Shown: in pieces, positions 56,614 through 64,000 of the stretch | How the letters are laid out: each line of letters begins with the position of its first letter | Position numbering within the stretch: the stretch's first letter is position 1 | Origin: Schaalia suimastitidis DSM 15538 | GTDB taxonomy: Bacteria; Actinomycetota; Actinomycetes; Actinomycetales; Actinomycetaceae | Length of the DNA: 64,000 nt | Direction: 5' to 3' | NCBI RefSeq assembly: GCF_000429105.1 | Contig: NZ_AUBF01000011.1 | Span: forward strand, 61,759 to 125,758 | The notes under the pieces: model-generated | The model's input: only the letters and a program-made list of their open reading frames with translations | Databases searched by the model: none | What the model was told of the DNA's origin: nothing | Made by a program: the position numbers and the translations under genes

Positions 56614-57939
56614 ATGTCCGCAGCAACTGAAAAGCCACAGATCGGGGCCGACGAGCGGCGAAAAGCATTGCATAAGGCTGCTGCCGCGAGCTTTATTGGT
56701 AACTTTATCGAGTGGTTCGACTACGCGTCCTACGGCTACCTCGTAGCTGTCATTGGGGTGGTCTTCTTCCCCGAATCAGACGAATCCGTCCAGCTCCTCT
56801 CGGCCTTCGCGATCTTCGCCATGTCCTTCATATTCCGACCCATTGGCGCGGTACTGTGGGGGAACTGGGGAGACCGTTTCGGTCGGCGCTGGGCACTATC
56901 GTGGTCCATCCTCATCATGTCTGCCTCGACATTCCTTGTCGGCCTTCTACCTGGATACGCCACTATCGGAATCCTCGCTCCGATCGCGCTGCTCATCCTG
57001 CGCTCCATCCAAGGCTTCTCCGCCTCGGGAGAATATGCAGGCGCTGCGACATTCCTTGCTGAATTTGCGCCACCTCGTCACCGAGGCCTCTACACCGCAC
57101 TCGTGCCTGCTTCAACCGCCGCGGGCCTACTCGGCGGCTCGCTAATGATCTCCGGCCTCTTCTGGCTCCTTGACGATGCGTCAATGCACGCATGGGGGTG
57201 GCGCGTCCCCTTCGTCATGGCATTGCCACTGGGCTTCATCGGACGCTATATCCGCGTGCACTTGGAAGACTCCCCGGTCTTCCAAGAAATGAAAGCAGGC
57301 ATGAGTAACGACGCGCCGAAAGCAACGCCGCTGCGGGATTTGTTCCGCCACCATGCGTGGCCTCTGGCTATCGCCTTCGGTGTCAGCGCACTCAACGCTG
57401 TCGCCTTCTACCTACTGCTGAGCTACATGCCGACCTACGTGCATGGTGAACTTGGTTTAGGCCAAGGCCTATCGACCATCATTTCCTCCGTGATGCTCAC
57501 GGTCTACGTCATCGCCATCGGAGTAATGGGGTACTTCTCTGACCGGATAGGTCGGCGGGTCATGTTGGTCGGTGCAAGTATCGCATTCGTTGTTCTATCG
57601 GTACCGCTGCTGTGGCTCATGGGTACAAAGTCAGTGTGGGTGATCCTTCTGTGCGAAGTAGTCTTCGCTATCATTCTCACTGCTAATGATGGAACATTGG
57701 CCACCTTCCTGGCGGAAAGCTTCCCCACAGAAGTGCGCTACTCAGGTTTTGCTTTGGCATTTAACGGTGCCAATGCGCTCCTGGGCGGTACAGCGCCCTT
57801 CATCGCCACCTGGCTGATTCAGGTAACTGGCTCACGCCTAGCCCCGGCGATCTACCTGTCCGTCATCGCATTCTTGGCACTGATCGCAATGCTGTGCGCA
57901 CGTGACAACTCCAAGCGTGCACTGTCGAGTATCGAGTAG
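56614..57939 (+). CDS. MFS transporter, metabolite:H+ symporter (MHS) type
   Basis: 441-residue, twelve-helix major facilitator of the MHS branch (ProP/KgtP/ShiA-like). Typical blocks are ASFIGNFIEWFDYASYGYL, FRPIGAVLWGNWGDRFGRRWAL, RSIQGFSASGEYAGAATFLAE and FSDRIGRRVML. These symporters take up organic acids, betaines or amino acids with protons. It begins two bases after the DMT gene, so the two are co-translated. No ArcD-type arginine:ornithine antiporter is present, so arginine uptake could fall to this protein. It ends at a T-tract terminator. Confidence 0.92.
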   Translation: MSAATEKPQIGADERRKALHKAAAASFIGNFIEWFDYASYGYLVAVIGVVFFPESDESVQLLSAFAIFAMSFIFRPIGAVLWGNWGDRFGRRWALSWSILIMSASTFLVGLLPGYATIGILAPIALLILRSIQGFSASGEYAGAATFLAEFAPPRHRGLYTALVPASTAAGLLGGSLMISGLFWLLDDASMHAWGWRVPFVMALPLGFIGRYIRVHLEDSPVFQEMKAGMSNDAPKATPLRDLFRHHAWPLAIAFGVSALNAVAFYLLLSYMPTYVHGELGLGQGLSTIISSVMLTVYVIAIGVMGYFSDRIGRRVMLVGASIAFVVLSVPLLWLMGTKSVWVILLCEVVFAIILTANDGTLATFLAESFPTEVRYSGFALAFNGANALLGGTAPFIATWLIQVTGSRLAPAIYLSVIAFLALIAMLCARDNSKRALSSIE

Positions 57940-57953
57940 GCGCCATTCAGACA

Positions 57954-58000
57954 AGGTCCGGGGAAGGAGACGTCAGCGCCCTTCCCCGGACCTGTATTTT
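57954..58000 (+). terminator. Rho-independent terminator of module 1
   Basis: AGGTCCGGGGAAGG (57954-57967) pairs perfectly with CCTTCCCCGGACCT (57980-57993) and is followed by GTATTTT. A 14-bp GC-rich stem with a short T-run makes this the clearest intrinsic terminator in the window. Confidence 0.88.
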
Positions 58001-58096
58001 CAACGTCAAGACGGTCACATCCTGCAGGGTATTAGACGCTGTCGAACAAAAGGACTACGCTCAATAGTTATAAGGGAAATGCGCATAGGAGGGACC

Positions 58097-58717
58097 ATGA
58101 AACGAGGTGCAACAGACATAGCTGCAGACGCTGGAGACTCCCCCCGGGTGACACCGAGAGGCGACGAGCGGCGCCAGAAAATCATCGAGGCAACCGCTGC
58201 CCTTGTGCGCGAACTTGGCCCATCCGCAGTGACACACCGCGCTGTTGCGAGCCGTGCAGGTTGTTCCCTGTCAGCGACAACATACTATTTTTCGAGCCTT
58301 GAGGATCTCTTGCACCAAGCTGGCCGCGTCAATATTTCTCGTTGGGCATCACGCGCTGAACGTGTTGCCGAACGGGTTGAGGAAGAAACCGGGCGCCTTG
58401 ATGTGGACGACCGTATTGAACACCTTCTTGATGCGACGCTCCCCAAAGATGAAACGATGATTGGCCACTATGGTCAGCTCATCAGTGCTGGTGCTTCAGA
58501 TCCAGTGTCCCGTGCGTATCGCACTGGACGTTCACGTTTGAATACTGCGGTAGGTAGAGTGCTGACCCACCTGGGTGTGGCCCTACCAGCAGACCTTGTC
58601 ATTGCCGTCGTTGATGGGGCGGCAGTCTCGGCCTTGTCTGAAGGGCTTGACGTGCGAGAAACAGCGCGCAAACTCCTGCTGATGCTGGCGGAAGTGCGCT
58701 GCGCCAACGACCAGTAG
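58097..58717 (+). CDS. TetR family transcriptional regulator
   Basis: 206-residue regulator. The N-terminal helix-turn-helix covers about 25-70: RRQKIIEATAALVRELGPSAVTHRAVASRAGCSLSATTYYFSSLEDL, with the expected YYF at the end of the recognition helix. The C-terminal 130 residues form a helical ligand domain. AGGAGGG precedes ATG 58097; the frame is open upstream to 57902 but overlaps the MFS gene and terminator. It sits between the two arginine modules, so it is a good candidate for controlling one or both. Its own operator is not recognised. Confidence 0.9.
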   Translation: MKRGATDIAADAGDSPRVTPRGDERRQKIIEATAALVRELGPSAVTHRAVASRAGCSLSATTYYFSSLEDLLHQAGRVNISRWASRAERVAERVEEETGRLDVDDRIEHLLDATLPKDETMIGHYGQLISAGASDPVSRAYRTGRSRLNTAVGRVLTHLGVALPADLVIAVVDGAAVSALSEGLDVRETARKLLLMLAEVRCANDQ

Positions 58718-58772
58718 GTGGTGCAGCCGCCTCTGGCGTGGAATCTGCCCAGGCATATGTGGGCATGGTCGG

Positions 58773-58778
58773 TACAAT
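58773..58778 (+). promoter_or_regulatory. -10-like element upstream of second arginine deiminase gene
   Basis: TACAAT 36 bases before the GTG of the second arginine deiminase gene. No convincing -35 is present at 16-18 bases distance, so module 2 may also be read from the TetR gene promoter. Confidence 0.35.
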
Positions 58779-58813
58779 AGGCTCAATGCCGCCGCGCCAA
58801 GGAGAAGACACTC

Positions 58814-60031
58814 GTGCCGCCACATATCGCCTCAGACCTCGCGCCCTTACAGCAGGTAATGGTGCACCGTCCAGGCAACGAGATGCTTCGTTTGACGCCA
58901 AATAACATGGACGAACTGTTATTTGACGACCTTTTGTGGCTTGAACGCGCCCAGGAAGAACACGACACCTTCGTAGGTGTGATGCGTGCGCGTGGAGTCG
59001 AAGTGCTCTATCTTCAACAACTCCTTGCCCAAGCCCTCGACACGCCGCAGGGACGTACCTACGCCTTAGAGCAGGCTTTTGGCGAAGACGATCTGGGGAT
59101 TGGAATTGCCGAGGCGGTGCGCAGTTACGCTGAAGGCTGCACGTCGGAGGAATTGGCTGAGCTCCTTATTGCCGGACTGAACAAAACCGAACTCCTTGAA
59201 CTGGCTCCACATAACGCCTCTCTTTTCCTGCGCACATTGGCCCCTGAGGACTTCGTCTTACCGCCATTGCCGAACCACCTCTTTACGCGCGACACCTCTG
59301 CGTGGATTGGTCGTGGCGTTGCCATTGGCACCATGCGCATGAGGGCACGTCGCCGCGAATCCTTGAACGCGCGCCTCGTCTATCAGTTTCATCCACGGTT
59401 CGCCGCCTGCGATATTCCCCTGTGGGATGACGGACAAGGGCCTGAACAGGCTGCTGTTGAGGGCGGCGACATTATTGTCCTGGGTAATCAGGCGGTGCTT
59501 GTTGGGATGGGGGAGCGTACCGGTGCCCAAGGCACTGAGATTCTTGCGCGAACTTTGCTGCGTGATGGTGGCATCCGGGAGGTCATTGCCGTTGAAATGC
59601 CAAAAGCGCGCGCACAAATGCACCTTGACACGGTGATGACGATGGCTGACGAAGGGGTTTTCGTCAAATACGCGGGCCTTGGCATGTTGCCATCACACCG
59701 TCTGACAAGCCCAGATGGCGAGCGTCTGCATGTGCAAAGCTATGCACCAGCCGAGATGCACCAGGTAATTGCCAGCGCAATGGGGCTTGACTCCATTACC
59801 GTGCTGAGTGCACCAATGAATGGGCCGGCAGCAGACCGAGAACAGTGGCATGACGGCTCTAACCTAGTGGCACTTGCCCCCGGTGTGGTTGTTGCCTACG
59901 AACGCAATACGGCAACTAACGACTATTTGGCTGCGCACGGTATTGAGGTGCTGGCCATCCCTGGTGCTGAATTGGGCCGTGGTCGCGGTGGCCCACGTTG
60001 TATGACCTGCCCAATTAGCCGCGCCTCGTAG
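58814..60031 (+). CDS. Arginine deiminase, copy 2
   Basis: 405-residue paralogue of the gene at 50992. All catalytic motifs are kept: [27 protein letters not shown] and [10 protein letters not shown]. The sequence is clearly diverged in the middle (for example [12 protein letters not shown] instead of AERLDAPSL), so the two copies are not a recent duplication. The GTG has AAGGAGAAG upstream. It is followed by a second carbamoyltransferase and N-acetylglutamate kinase but no carbamate kinase, so citrulline from it may have a different fate or use the module 1 kinase. Confidence 0.96.
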   Translation: MPPHIASDLAPLQQVMVHRPGNEMLRLTPNNMDELLFDDLLWLERAQEEHDTFVGVMRARGVEVLYLQQLLAQALDTPQGRTYALEQAFGEDDLGIGIAEAVRSYAEGCTSEELAELLIAGLNKTELLELAPHNASLFLRTLAPEDFVLPPLPNHLFTRDTSAWIGRGVAIGTMRMRARRRESLNARLVYQFHPRFAACDIPLWDDGQGPEQAAVEGGDIIVLGNQAVLVGMGERTGAQGTEILARTLLRDGGIREVIAVEMPKARAQMHLDTVMTMADEGVFVKYAGLGMLPSHRLTSPDGERLHVQSYAPAEMHQVIASAMGLDSITVLSAPMNGPAADREQWHDGSNLVALAPGVVVAYERNTATNDYLAAHGIEVLAIPGAELGRGRGGPRCMTCPISRAS

Positions 60032-60093
60032 CTCGTGCCCGAAAACCGCAATCTACATTGTTTCCACCCCCACCAGAGACACCGGAGAATGTC

Positions 60094-61101
60094 ATGACAC
60101 ACGCCCTTTATGGCCGCCACCTCCTCAAAGAACTTGATTTCACGCCCGAAGAGTGGAATGCCCTTATTGAACTTGCTGGTGAACTCAAGGCAGCCAAAAA
60201 AGCCGGCACCGAAAGGCAATACCTTGTTGGCCGCAATATCGCGTTAATCTTTGAAAAGACCTCAACGCGGACCCGGTGTGCCTTTGAAGTGGCAGCCCAC
60301 GACCAGGGTGCGCATGTCACCTTCCTTGACCCCACCGCCTCGCAAATCGGCCACAAGGAATCTATCGCTGATACAGCCCGCGTCCTTGGCCGCATGTTTG
60401 ATGGCATCGAATACCGGGGTGACTCTCAAGAAAAAGTGGAAATCCTTGCCGAAATGTCGGGCGTGCCGGTGTGGAATGGTCTCACTGACGACTGGCACCC
60501 CACTCAGATGCTGTGCGATGCACTCACGATGAAAGAACACGCGGATAAACCCCTATGTGAGGTGTCCTTCGCCTACGTTGGCGATGCGCGTTTCAATACG
60601 GGCCGCTCCCTATTAGTGAACGGCGCCCTCATCGGTGCTGATGTGCGCATTGTTGCCCCTCGTAGCCTATGGCCAAACGACGGCGTGATAGCCGCAGCGC
60701 GTGACGTTGCTGCCCGCACAGGTGCCAGCATTACGTTGACAGAGGATATCGACGAAGGTGTGGGCGGTGTTGATTTTGTGCACACCGATATTTGGGTGTC
60801 GATGGGTGAACCCAAGGAGGTGTGGGATGAGCGCATCGCACTGCTCAGGCCTTATCAGGTGGATGCTGCAATGATGGCAAAAGCGGCACCGGGGGCAAAG
60901 TTTATGCACTGTCTGCCAGCTTTCCATGACCGCAATACCACCGTCGGCGAGCAAATCTACCAAGCCACTGGATTGGCTGAACTCGAAGTGACAAATGACG
61001 TCTTCGAATCACCGGCATCTATCGTCTTTGATCAGGCAGAAAACCGTATGCACACCATTAAAGCGGTGATGGTCGCAACCCTTGGTGACTGGGAGAAATG
61101 A
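60094..61101 (+). CDS. argF: Ornithine carbamoyltransferase, copy 2
   Basis: 335-residue paralogue of the enzyme at 52255, with [34 protein letters not shown] and MHCLPAFHD intact. ATG 60094 is chosen as the family start ([11 protein letters not shown]); the frame is open to 60058. The partner gene downstream is argB, a biosynthetic gene, so this copy may work in the anabolic direction (ornithine to citrulline); that assignment rests on context only. The argB start lies eight bases beyond its stop. Confidence 0.94.
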   Translation: MTHALYGRHLLKELDFTPEEWNALIELAGELKAAKKAGTERQYLVGRNIALIFEKTSTRTRCAFEVAAHDQGAHVTFLDPTASQIGHKESIADTARVLGRMFDGIEYRGDSQEKVEILAEMSGVPVWNGLTDDWHPTQMLCDALTMKEHADKPLCEVSFAYVGDARFNTGRSLLVNGALIGADVRIVAPRSLWPNDGVIAAARDVAARTGASITLTEDIDEGVGGVDFVHTDIWVSMGEPKEVWDERIALLRPYQVDAAMMAKAAPGAKFMHCLPAFHDRNTTVGEQIYQATGLAELEVTNDVFESPASIVFDQAENRMHTIKAVMVATLGDWEK

Positions 61102-61109
61102 GGCACCTG

Positions 61110-62018
61110 ATGACTGACGTTGCACAGCTGAGCCCAGCACAGCGCGCGCAGGTCCTTGTCGAAGCGCTTGCCTGGATGCGGGCATTTCGAGGCGATATTG
61201 TTGTCATCAAATACGGTGGCCACGCAATGACCGATGTGGAAGCCGGACGAGCCTTCGCCGCTGACGTCCAATTCCTGCGACAAGCAGGTATACGTCCCGT
61301 TATCGTCCACGGTGGTGGCCCGCAGGTGTCTGCGATGTTGAAAAAACTTGATATCGAGACGCCATTTCGTGACGGTGTGCGTGTCACCACTCCAGAAGCC
61401 ATGGATGTCGTGCGGATGGTACTCACAGGGCAGGTGCAGCGTACCCTAGTGTCGGAATTGAACCGTAGTGACAACCTTGCGGTTGGTATCTCAGGCGAAG
61501 ATGGTGCACTATTTCGTGCACTACCTAAACGAGGTGTCAATGAGGCAGGCCACGAGGTGGATTACGGTCTGGTGGGTGACATTATTGACGTGGATGCTGA
61601 TCCCGTCCATGAATTGCTGGATGCGGGAAGAATCCCCGTGATTAGTTCAATTGCGTTAAATGACGCAGACCCCAGCGGTGTGCTCAATATTAATGCTGAC
61701 AGTGCGGCCTCGGCCTTGGCAGCAGCGCTGAAGGCATCGAAACTGCTGATTCTGACTGATGTTGAAGGCATCTATGCGAGCTACCCGGATCCCGCCTCGC
61801 TTATTCACACCATTACCGCCTCGGAACTTGAAGCATTGAGTCCCGCTATTTCAGCAGGTATGATCCCGAAAGTTCGCTGCTGCCTCGATGCATTAGCCGG
61901 GGGTGTCGAGCAGGTGCATATTATTGACGGGCGTTTCCCACACTCGGTGCTGATTGAAGTGATGACAGATGAAGGCACCGGCACGATGGTGCTGCCCGAC
62001 CCAAAGGAGAAGGTGTGA
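61110..62018 (+). CDS. argB: N-acetylglutamate kinase
   Basis: 302-residue enzyme phosphorylating N-acetylglutamate, second step of arginine biosynthesis. Motifs: VVIKYGGHAM, PVIVHGGGPQVS, VRMVLTGQVQ, GISGEDGALF, GRIPVISSIAL, LNINADSAASALAAAL and ILTDVEGIY. The N-terminal helix (about 9-27, QRAQVLVEALAWMRAF) is the feature that marks arginine-inhibited hexameric enzymes. ATG 61110 has GAGG at good spacing; ATG 61098 overlaps the carbamoyltransferase stop. No argC, argJ or argD is adjacent, so the remaining biosynthetic genes must lie elsewhere if present. Confidence 0.95.
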   Translation: MTDVAQLSPAQRAQVLVEALAWMRAFRGDIVVIKYGGHAMTDVEAGRAFAADVQFLRQAGIRPVIVHGGGPQVSAMLKKLDIETPFRDGVRVTTPEAMDVVRMVLTGQVQRTLVSELNRSDNLAVGISGEDGALFRALPKRGVNEAGHEVDYGLVGDIIDVDADPVHELLDAGRIPVISSIALNDADPSGVLNINADSAASALAAALKASKLLILTDVEGIYASYPDPASLIHTITASELEALSPAISAGMIPKVRCCLDALAGGVEQVHIIDGRFPHSVLIEVMTDEGTGTMVLPDPKEKV

Positions 62019-62890
62019 GCAGAGAACAAGACCCGTCAACATTGCGTGTCACCACTGTGAATGTCAATGGTATTCGTGCCGCGATGAAGCGCGGCATGGC
62101 TAATTGGCTTGATCAGGAGGCGCCGGCTGTGCTGCTCCTGCAGGAAGTGCGCGCTGATGCCTCCATCGCAGCATCCCTTTTGGGTGACCAGTGGCAAACG
62201 TTGGTTGTACCGTGCCGCATTAAAGGGCGCGCTGGTGTGGCTGTCGCGGTGCACCGTGACCGTGCGCATTTCGTTGGCTTTGAGCAGGGCGAGGCAAACG
62301 CAGCGTCGGCTGATCCGCGCGCACCGCGTCCTTTCCTTTACGCTGACGAGTCTGATGTTGACTCGGGCCGCTGGGTCGAGGCGACGGTCGAGGCTCCTAG
62401 TGGCGGTCATTTGCGCGTTATTTCGGCGTATTTCCATTCGGGTGAGAAAGACAGCCCGAAGCAGGAAGCGAAGATGGCGCACCTACCCCGCATCGGTGAA
62501 CGTATGAGTGAGTTGTTGGCTGCAGGTGAATATGCGACGGTGACGGGCGACTTTAATATTGTTGCCTCTGAGGCAGATATCAAAAACTGGCGAGGTAACC
62601 ACAATAAGAGCGCCGGGGTATTGGACGAGGAAATCGCATTCCTTACCCAGTGGCGTAAGGCAGGATGGCGTGACGTGATGCGTGACCTTGCGGGTGAGGT
62701 GCAGGGTCCGTATACATGGTGGTCGTGGCGCGGAAAAGCTTTCGATAATGACACAGGGTGGCGGATTGACCATCACTACGCCACCCCGGAGCTTGCCCCG
62801 TTGGCGCGCGCGTACCACATTGGGCGGGCCGCCTCGTATGATGGACGATTCAGTGACCATGCGCCATTGACTGTGGACTACGCCGTGTGA
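62015..62890 (+). CDS. xthA: Exodeoxyribonuclease III
   Basis: 291-residue Mg-dependent AP endonuclease/3'-exonuclease of base-excision repair. Motifs: TVNVNGIRAAMKRG, the metal Glu in LLLQEVRAD, SAYFHSGE, the catalytic VTGDFNIVASEADIKN, the WWSWRGKAF region, and WRIDHHYATPEL then FSDHAPLTVDY at the C-terminus. The GTG overlaps the argB stop by four bases with AAGGAGAAG upstream, so a DNA-repair gene is translationally coupled to an arginine gene. It is followed by a bidirectional terminator. Confidence 0.96.
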   Translation: MSREQDPSTLRVTTVNVNGIRAAMKRGMANWLDQEAPAVLLLQEVRADASIAASLLGDQWQTLVVPCRIKGRAGVAVAVHRDRAHFVGFEQGEANAASADPRAPRPFLYADESDVDSGRWVEATVEAPSGGHLRVISAYFHSGEKDSPKQEAKMAHLPRIGERMSELLAAGEYATVTGDFNIVASEADIKNWRGNHNKSAGVLDEEIAFLTQWRKAGWRDVMRDLAGEVQGPYTWWSWRGKAFDNDTGWRIDHHYATPELAPLARAYHIGRAASYDGRFSDHAPLTVDYAV

Positions 62891-62969
62891 CGGGCGATAC
62901 CTGGGCCTTAGGTCTTGTCGCTTCGTCGATTTCGGATGTGTTTGATCGACCTTGGACGTAGCAAGAATG

Positions 62970-63016
62970 AGAGCGGCGGATTTTCAGGGTGTGGATCCTT
63001 GAAAATCCGCCGCTCT
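62970..63016. terminator. Bidirectional hairpin terminator
   Basis: AGAGCGGCGGATTTTCA (62970-62986) pairs perfectly with TGAAAATCCGCCGCTCT (63000-63016), a 17-bp stem with a 13-base loop, between convergent genes. The rest of 62891-63186 shows no gene or element that I can support. Confidence 0.82.
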
Positions 63017-63186
63017 GTGGTGGTGTCGAGGCGCGGCGATGGTGCCTAGGCGCTGACATGCACCGCGTTGAATACGCCTTCGCTGTTGCTACGGCCATAA
63101 TGTCCGCGACGACAGTGCTCGACTGCGCTAGTCCTTGTACTGCGGCGATTCCGGTACTGCGGCGACATCGCGCCCCAGAAGGACAA

Positions 63187-63630
63187 CTAGCTGCGTGCTC
63201 GGGCCAGGGAGACGTGGGCACCAATTTCGATGGAAGAGACGTAATTGGTGAAGGCTTGTGGGTTATCGCGTTCTTCAGGAGGCATTTTCGGCAGGAATGC
63301 GTTCAATTGGATGGCGTTCGTTTGATTGTAGAACGTGAGTTGAACCGGGCATTCCATCAGGCGGCTCACACCTGAGACGATAATGCAGCCGTTTTCTTGC
63401 GCCGCACTGGTCTGTGAAAGATCGCCGTTGGCTGCCTGTACCTCGGCGACGATATTCGTTCCGCGTGCTGGATCTGAGCCAACAATGACGCGGTCGATCT
63501 GGGTGAAGTCGCGTGCGATAAGGAACTGGGCTGCCGCTAGAGCAACGTCCCATCCGTAACGGAATGTTGCCTGATAGGTGTATGTGCCCCAAGCGCCGTC
63601 TGCGCTCTTTTCAAATCCAGTGTTGAGCAT
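63187..63630 (-). CDS. Hypothetical protein
   Basis: 147-residue protein with no family I recognise. It has no signal peptide or membrane helix. It starts MLNTGFEKSADGAWGTYTYQ and ends in a stretch with NNAxxLNxFLPKMPPEERDNP-like composition (mixed polar and hydrophobic). ATG 63630 is used; the frame is open to 63903, but that upstream part is His/Pro/Thr-rich, reads through GT-rich repeat DNA and overlaps the next gene in another frame. It lies 139 bases downstream of the partial gene on the same strand. Confidence 0.65.
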   Translation of the reverse strand: MLNTGFEKSADGAWGTYTYQATFRYGWDVALAAAQFLIARDFTQIDRVIVGSDPARGTNIVAEVQAANGDLSQTSAAQENGCIIVSGVSRLMECPVQLTFYNQTNAIQLNAFLPKMPPEERDNPQAFTNYVSSIEIGAHVSLARARS

Positions 63631-63735
63631 GGTGTCATTGTATGCTCTTGCGCACGGTCGCAGGTGTCCAAACCGTATCGTGGCCGGTGTAGCGACGTAA
63701 CGGTGAATACGGGTTCGTCGTGTTGGGTGTGAATA

Positions 63736-63771
63736 GTGGGGGTGGTGTTTTGCCGGGTGGGGGTGGTGTTT
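63736..63771. repeat. Direct repeat of a G-rich 15-mer
   Basis: GTGGGGGTGGTGTTT occurs at 63736-63750 and 63757-63771, a period of 21 bases. The second copy ends inside the stop codon of the minus-strand gene that runs off the window. On the minus strand this is a C-rich, A-rich spacer between two genes. Confidence 0.7.
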
Positions 63772-64000
63772 AGTCGCGTGGGAAGTAGGGTGTGGTGGCG
63801 AGGTAGTCGTGGTAGAGGGGGTAGGCGTGGGGGTGTTTGTATGAGGCGGCGATATCGTCAAGGGGAAGGTCAGCAAGGTAGGAGTGACGCTTGATGCTGC
63901 CAAGTATTGGTGGGTAGTCGGTGAATGTGATGGGTACTAGTGTGCCGTCGTCGCGTTTGAGGGCGTAGCGGTTGTTGGGTAGTTGTGTGGGTGTGTATCC
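63770..64000 (-). CDS. Hypothetical protein, C-terminal part
   Basis: The minus strand is open from the window edge to a TAA at 63770-63772, giving 77 codons of the 3' end of a gene whose start lies beyond 64000. The visible end reads YPPILGSIKRHSYLADLP followed by a Tyr/His-rich tail (LYHDYLATTPYFPRD). Codon third positions are strongly C-ending, as in neighbouring real genes. I do not recognise the family. Confidence 0.6.
   Translation of the reverse strand, partial: GYTPTQLPNNRYALKRDDGTLVPITFTDYPPILGSIKRHSYLADLPLDDIAASYKHPHAYPLYHDYLATTPYFPRD

Overview
The window reads as a chromosomal segment of a moderate-GC actinobacterium (Actinomycetota). I infer this from the abundance of GTG/TTG starts, the RDD/FHA/DUF58/MoxR/Fn3/Ser-Thr kinase cluster, a DUF3017 protein, a TAP-like secreted hydrolase and TANNNT-type -10 elements. 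An Actinomycetaceae-like or Bifidobacteriaceae-like host fits best; I cannot name a genus. I see no phage, insertion sequence, CRISPR, rRNA or tRNA.

Region 1 (1-2.5 kb) is the end of an MlrC-type (M81) peptidase gene, a ROK kinase and a CutC-family gene, apparently one operon. Region 2 (2.5-21.3 kb) is central and one-carbon metabolism. It holds ackA/pta on the minus strand, icd, a DAACS symporter, a double-length eukaryote-type phosphofructokinase, a membrane acyltransferase, pgi, a lipoprotein hydrolase, mdh, purU, and glyA-folD behind a ZTP (pfl) riboswitch. Strong hairpin terminators separate most of these units.

Region 3 (21.5-35.3 kb) is a cell-surface glycopolymer locus. It contains a cytidylyltransferase/CDP-alcohol transferase pair, two family-2 glycosyltransferases, a Wzz-like chain-length protein, a Wzy-like polymerase/ligase, a Wzx-like flippase, a WecG/TagA transferase and a polyprenyl-phosphate sugar transferase. 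A secreted fibrinogen-like/propeller protein and a perfect 11-copy octanucleotide repeat sit among them.

Region 4 (35.5-50.4 kb) is a single-direction cluster. It runs from a giant repeat/Fn3 surface protein through MoxR ATPase, DUF58 protein, a membrane transglutaminase-fold protein, an RDD-FHA protein and a zinc-ribbon FHA protein to a membrane Ser/Thr kinase. It resembles the bifidobacterial PFNA cluster, but no PP2C phosphatase is present. The transglutaminase domain appears to have lost its catalytic Cys and His.

Region 5 (50.4-62.9 kb) is an expanded arginine/guanidino locus. Module 1 is arginine deiminase, ornithine carbamoyltransferase and carbamate kinase, followed by an animal-AGAT-like amidinotransferase, a DMT transporter and an MHS-type MFS transporter. 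A TetR regulator follows, then module 2: a second arginine deiminase, a second ornithine carbamoyltransferase, N-acetylglutamate kinase and exonuclease III. Arginine can thus be drawn toward ATP generation or toward guanidino-group transfer to another amine. The first promoter carries a perfect dyad over its -10 element. The window ends with two minus-strand genes of unknown function, the last one cut by the window edge.
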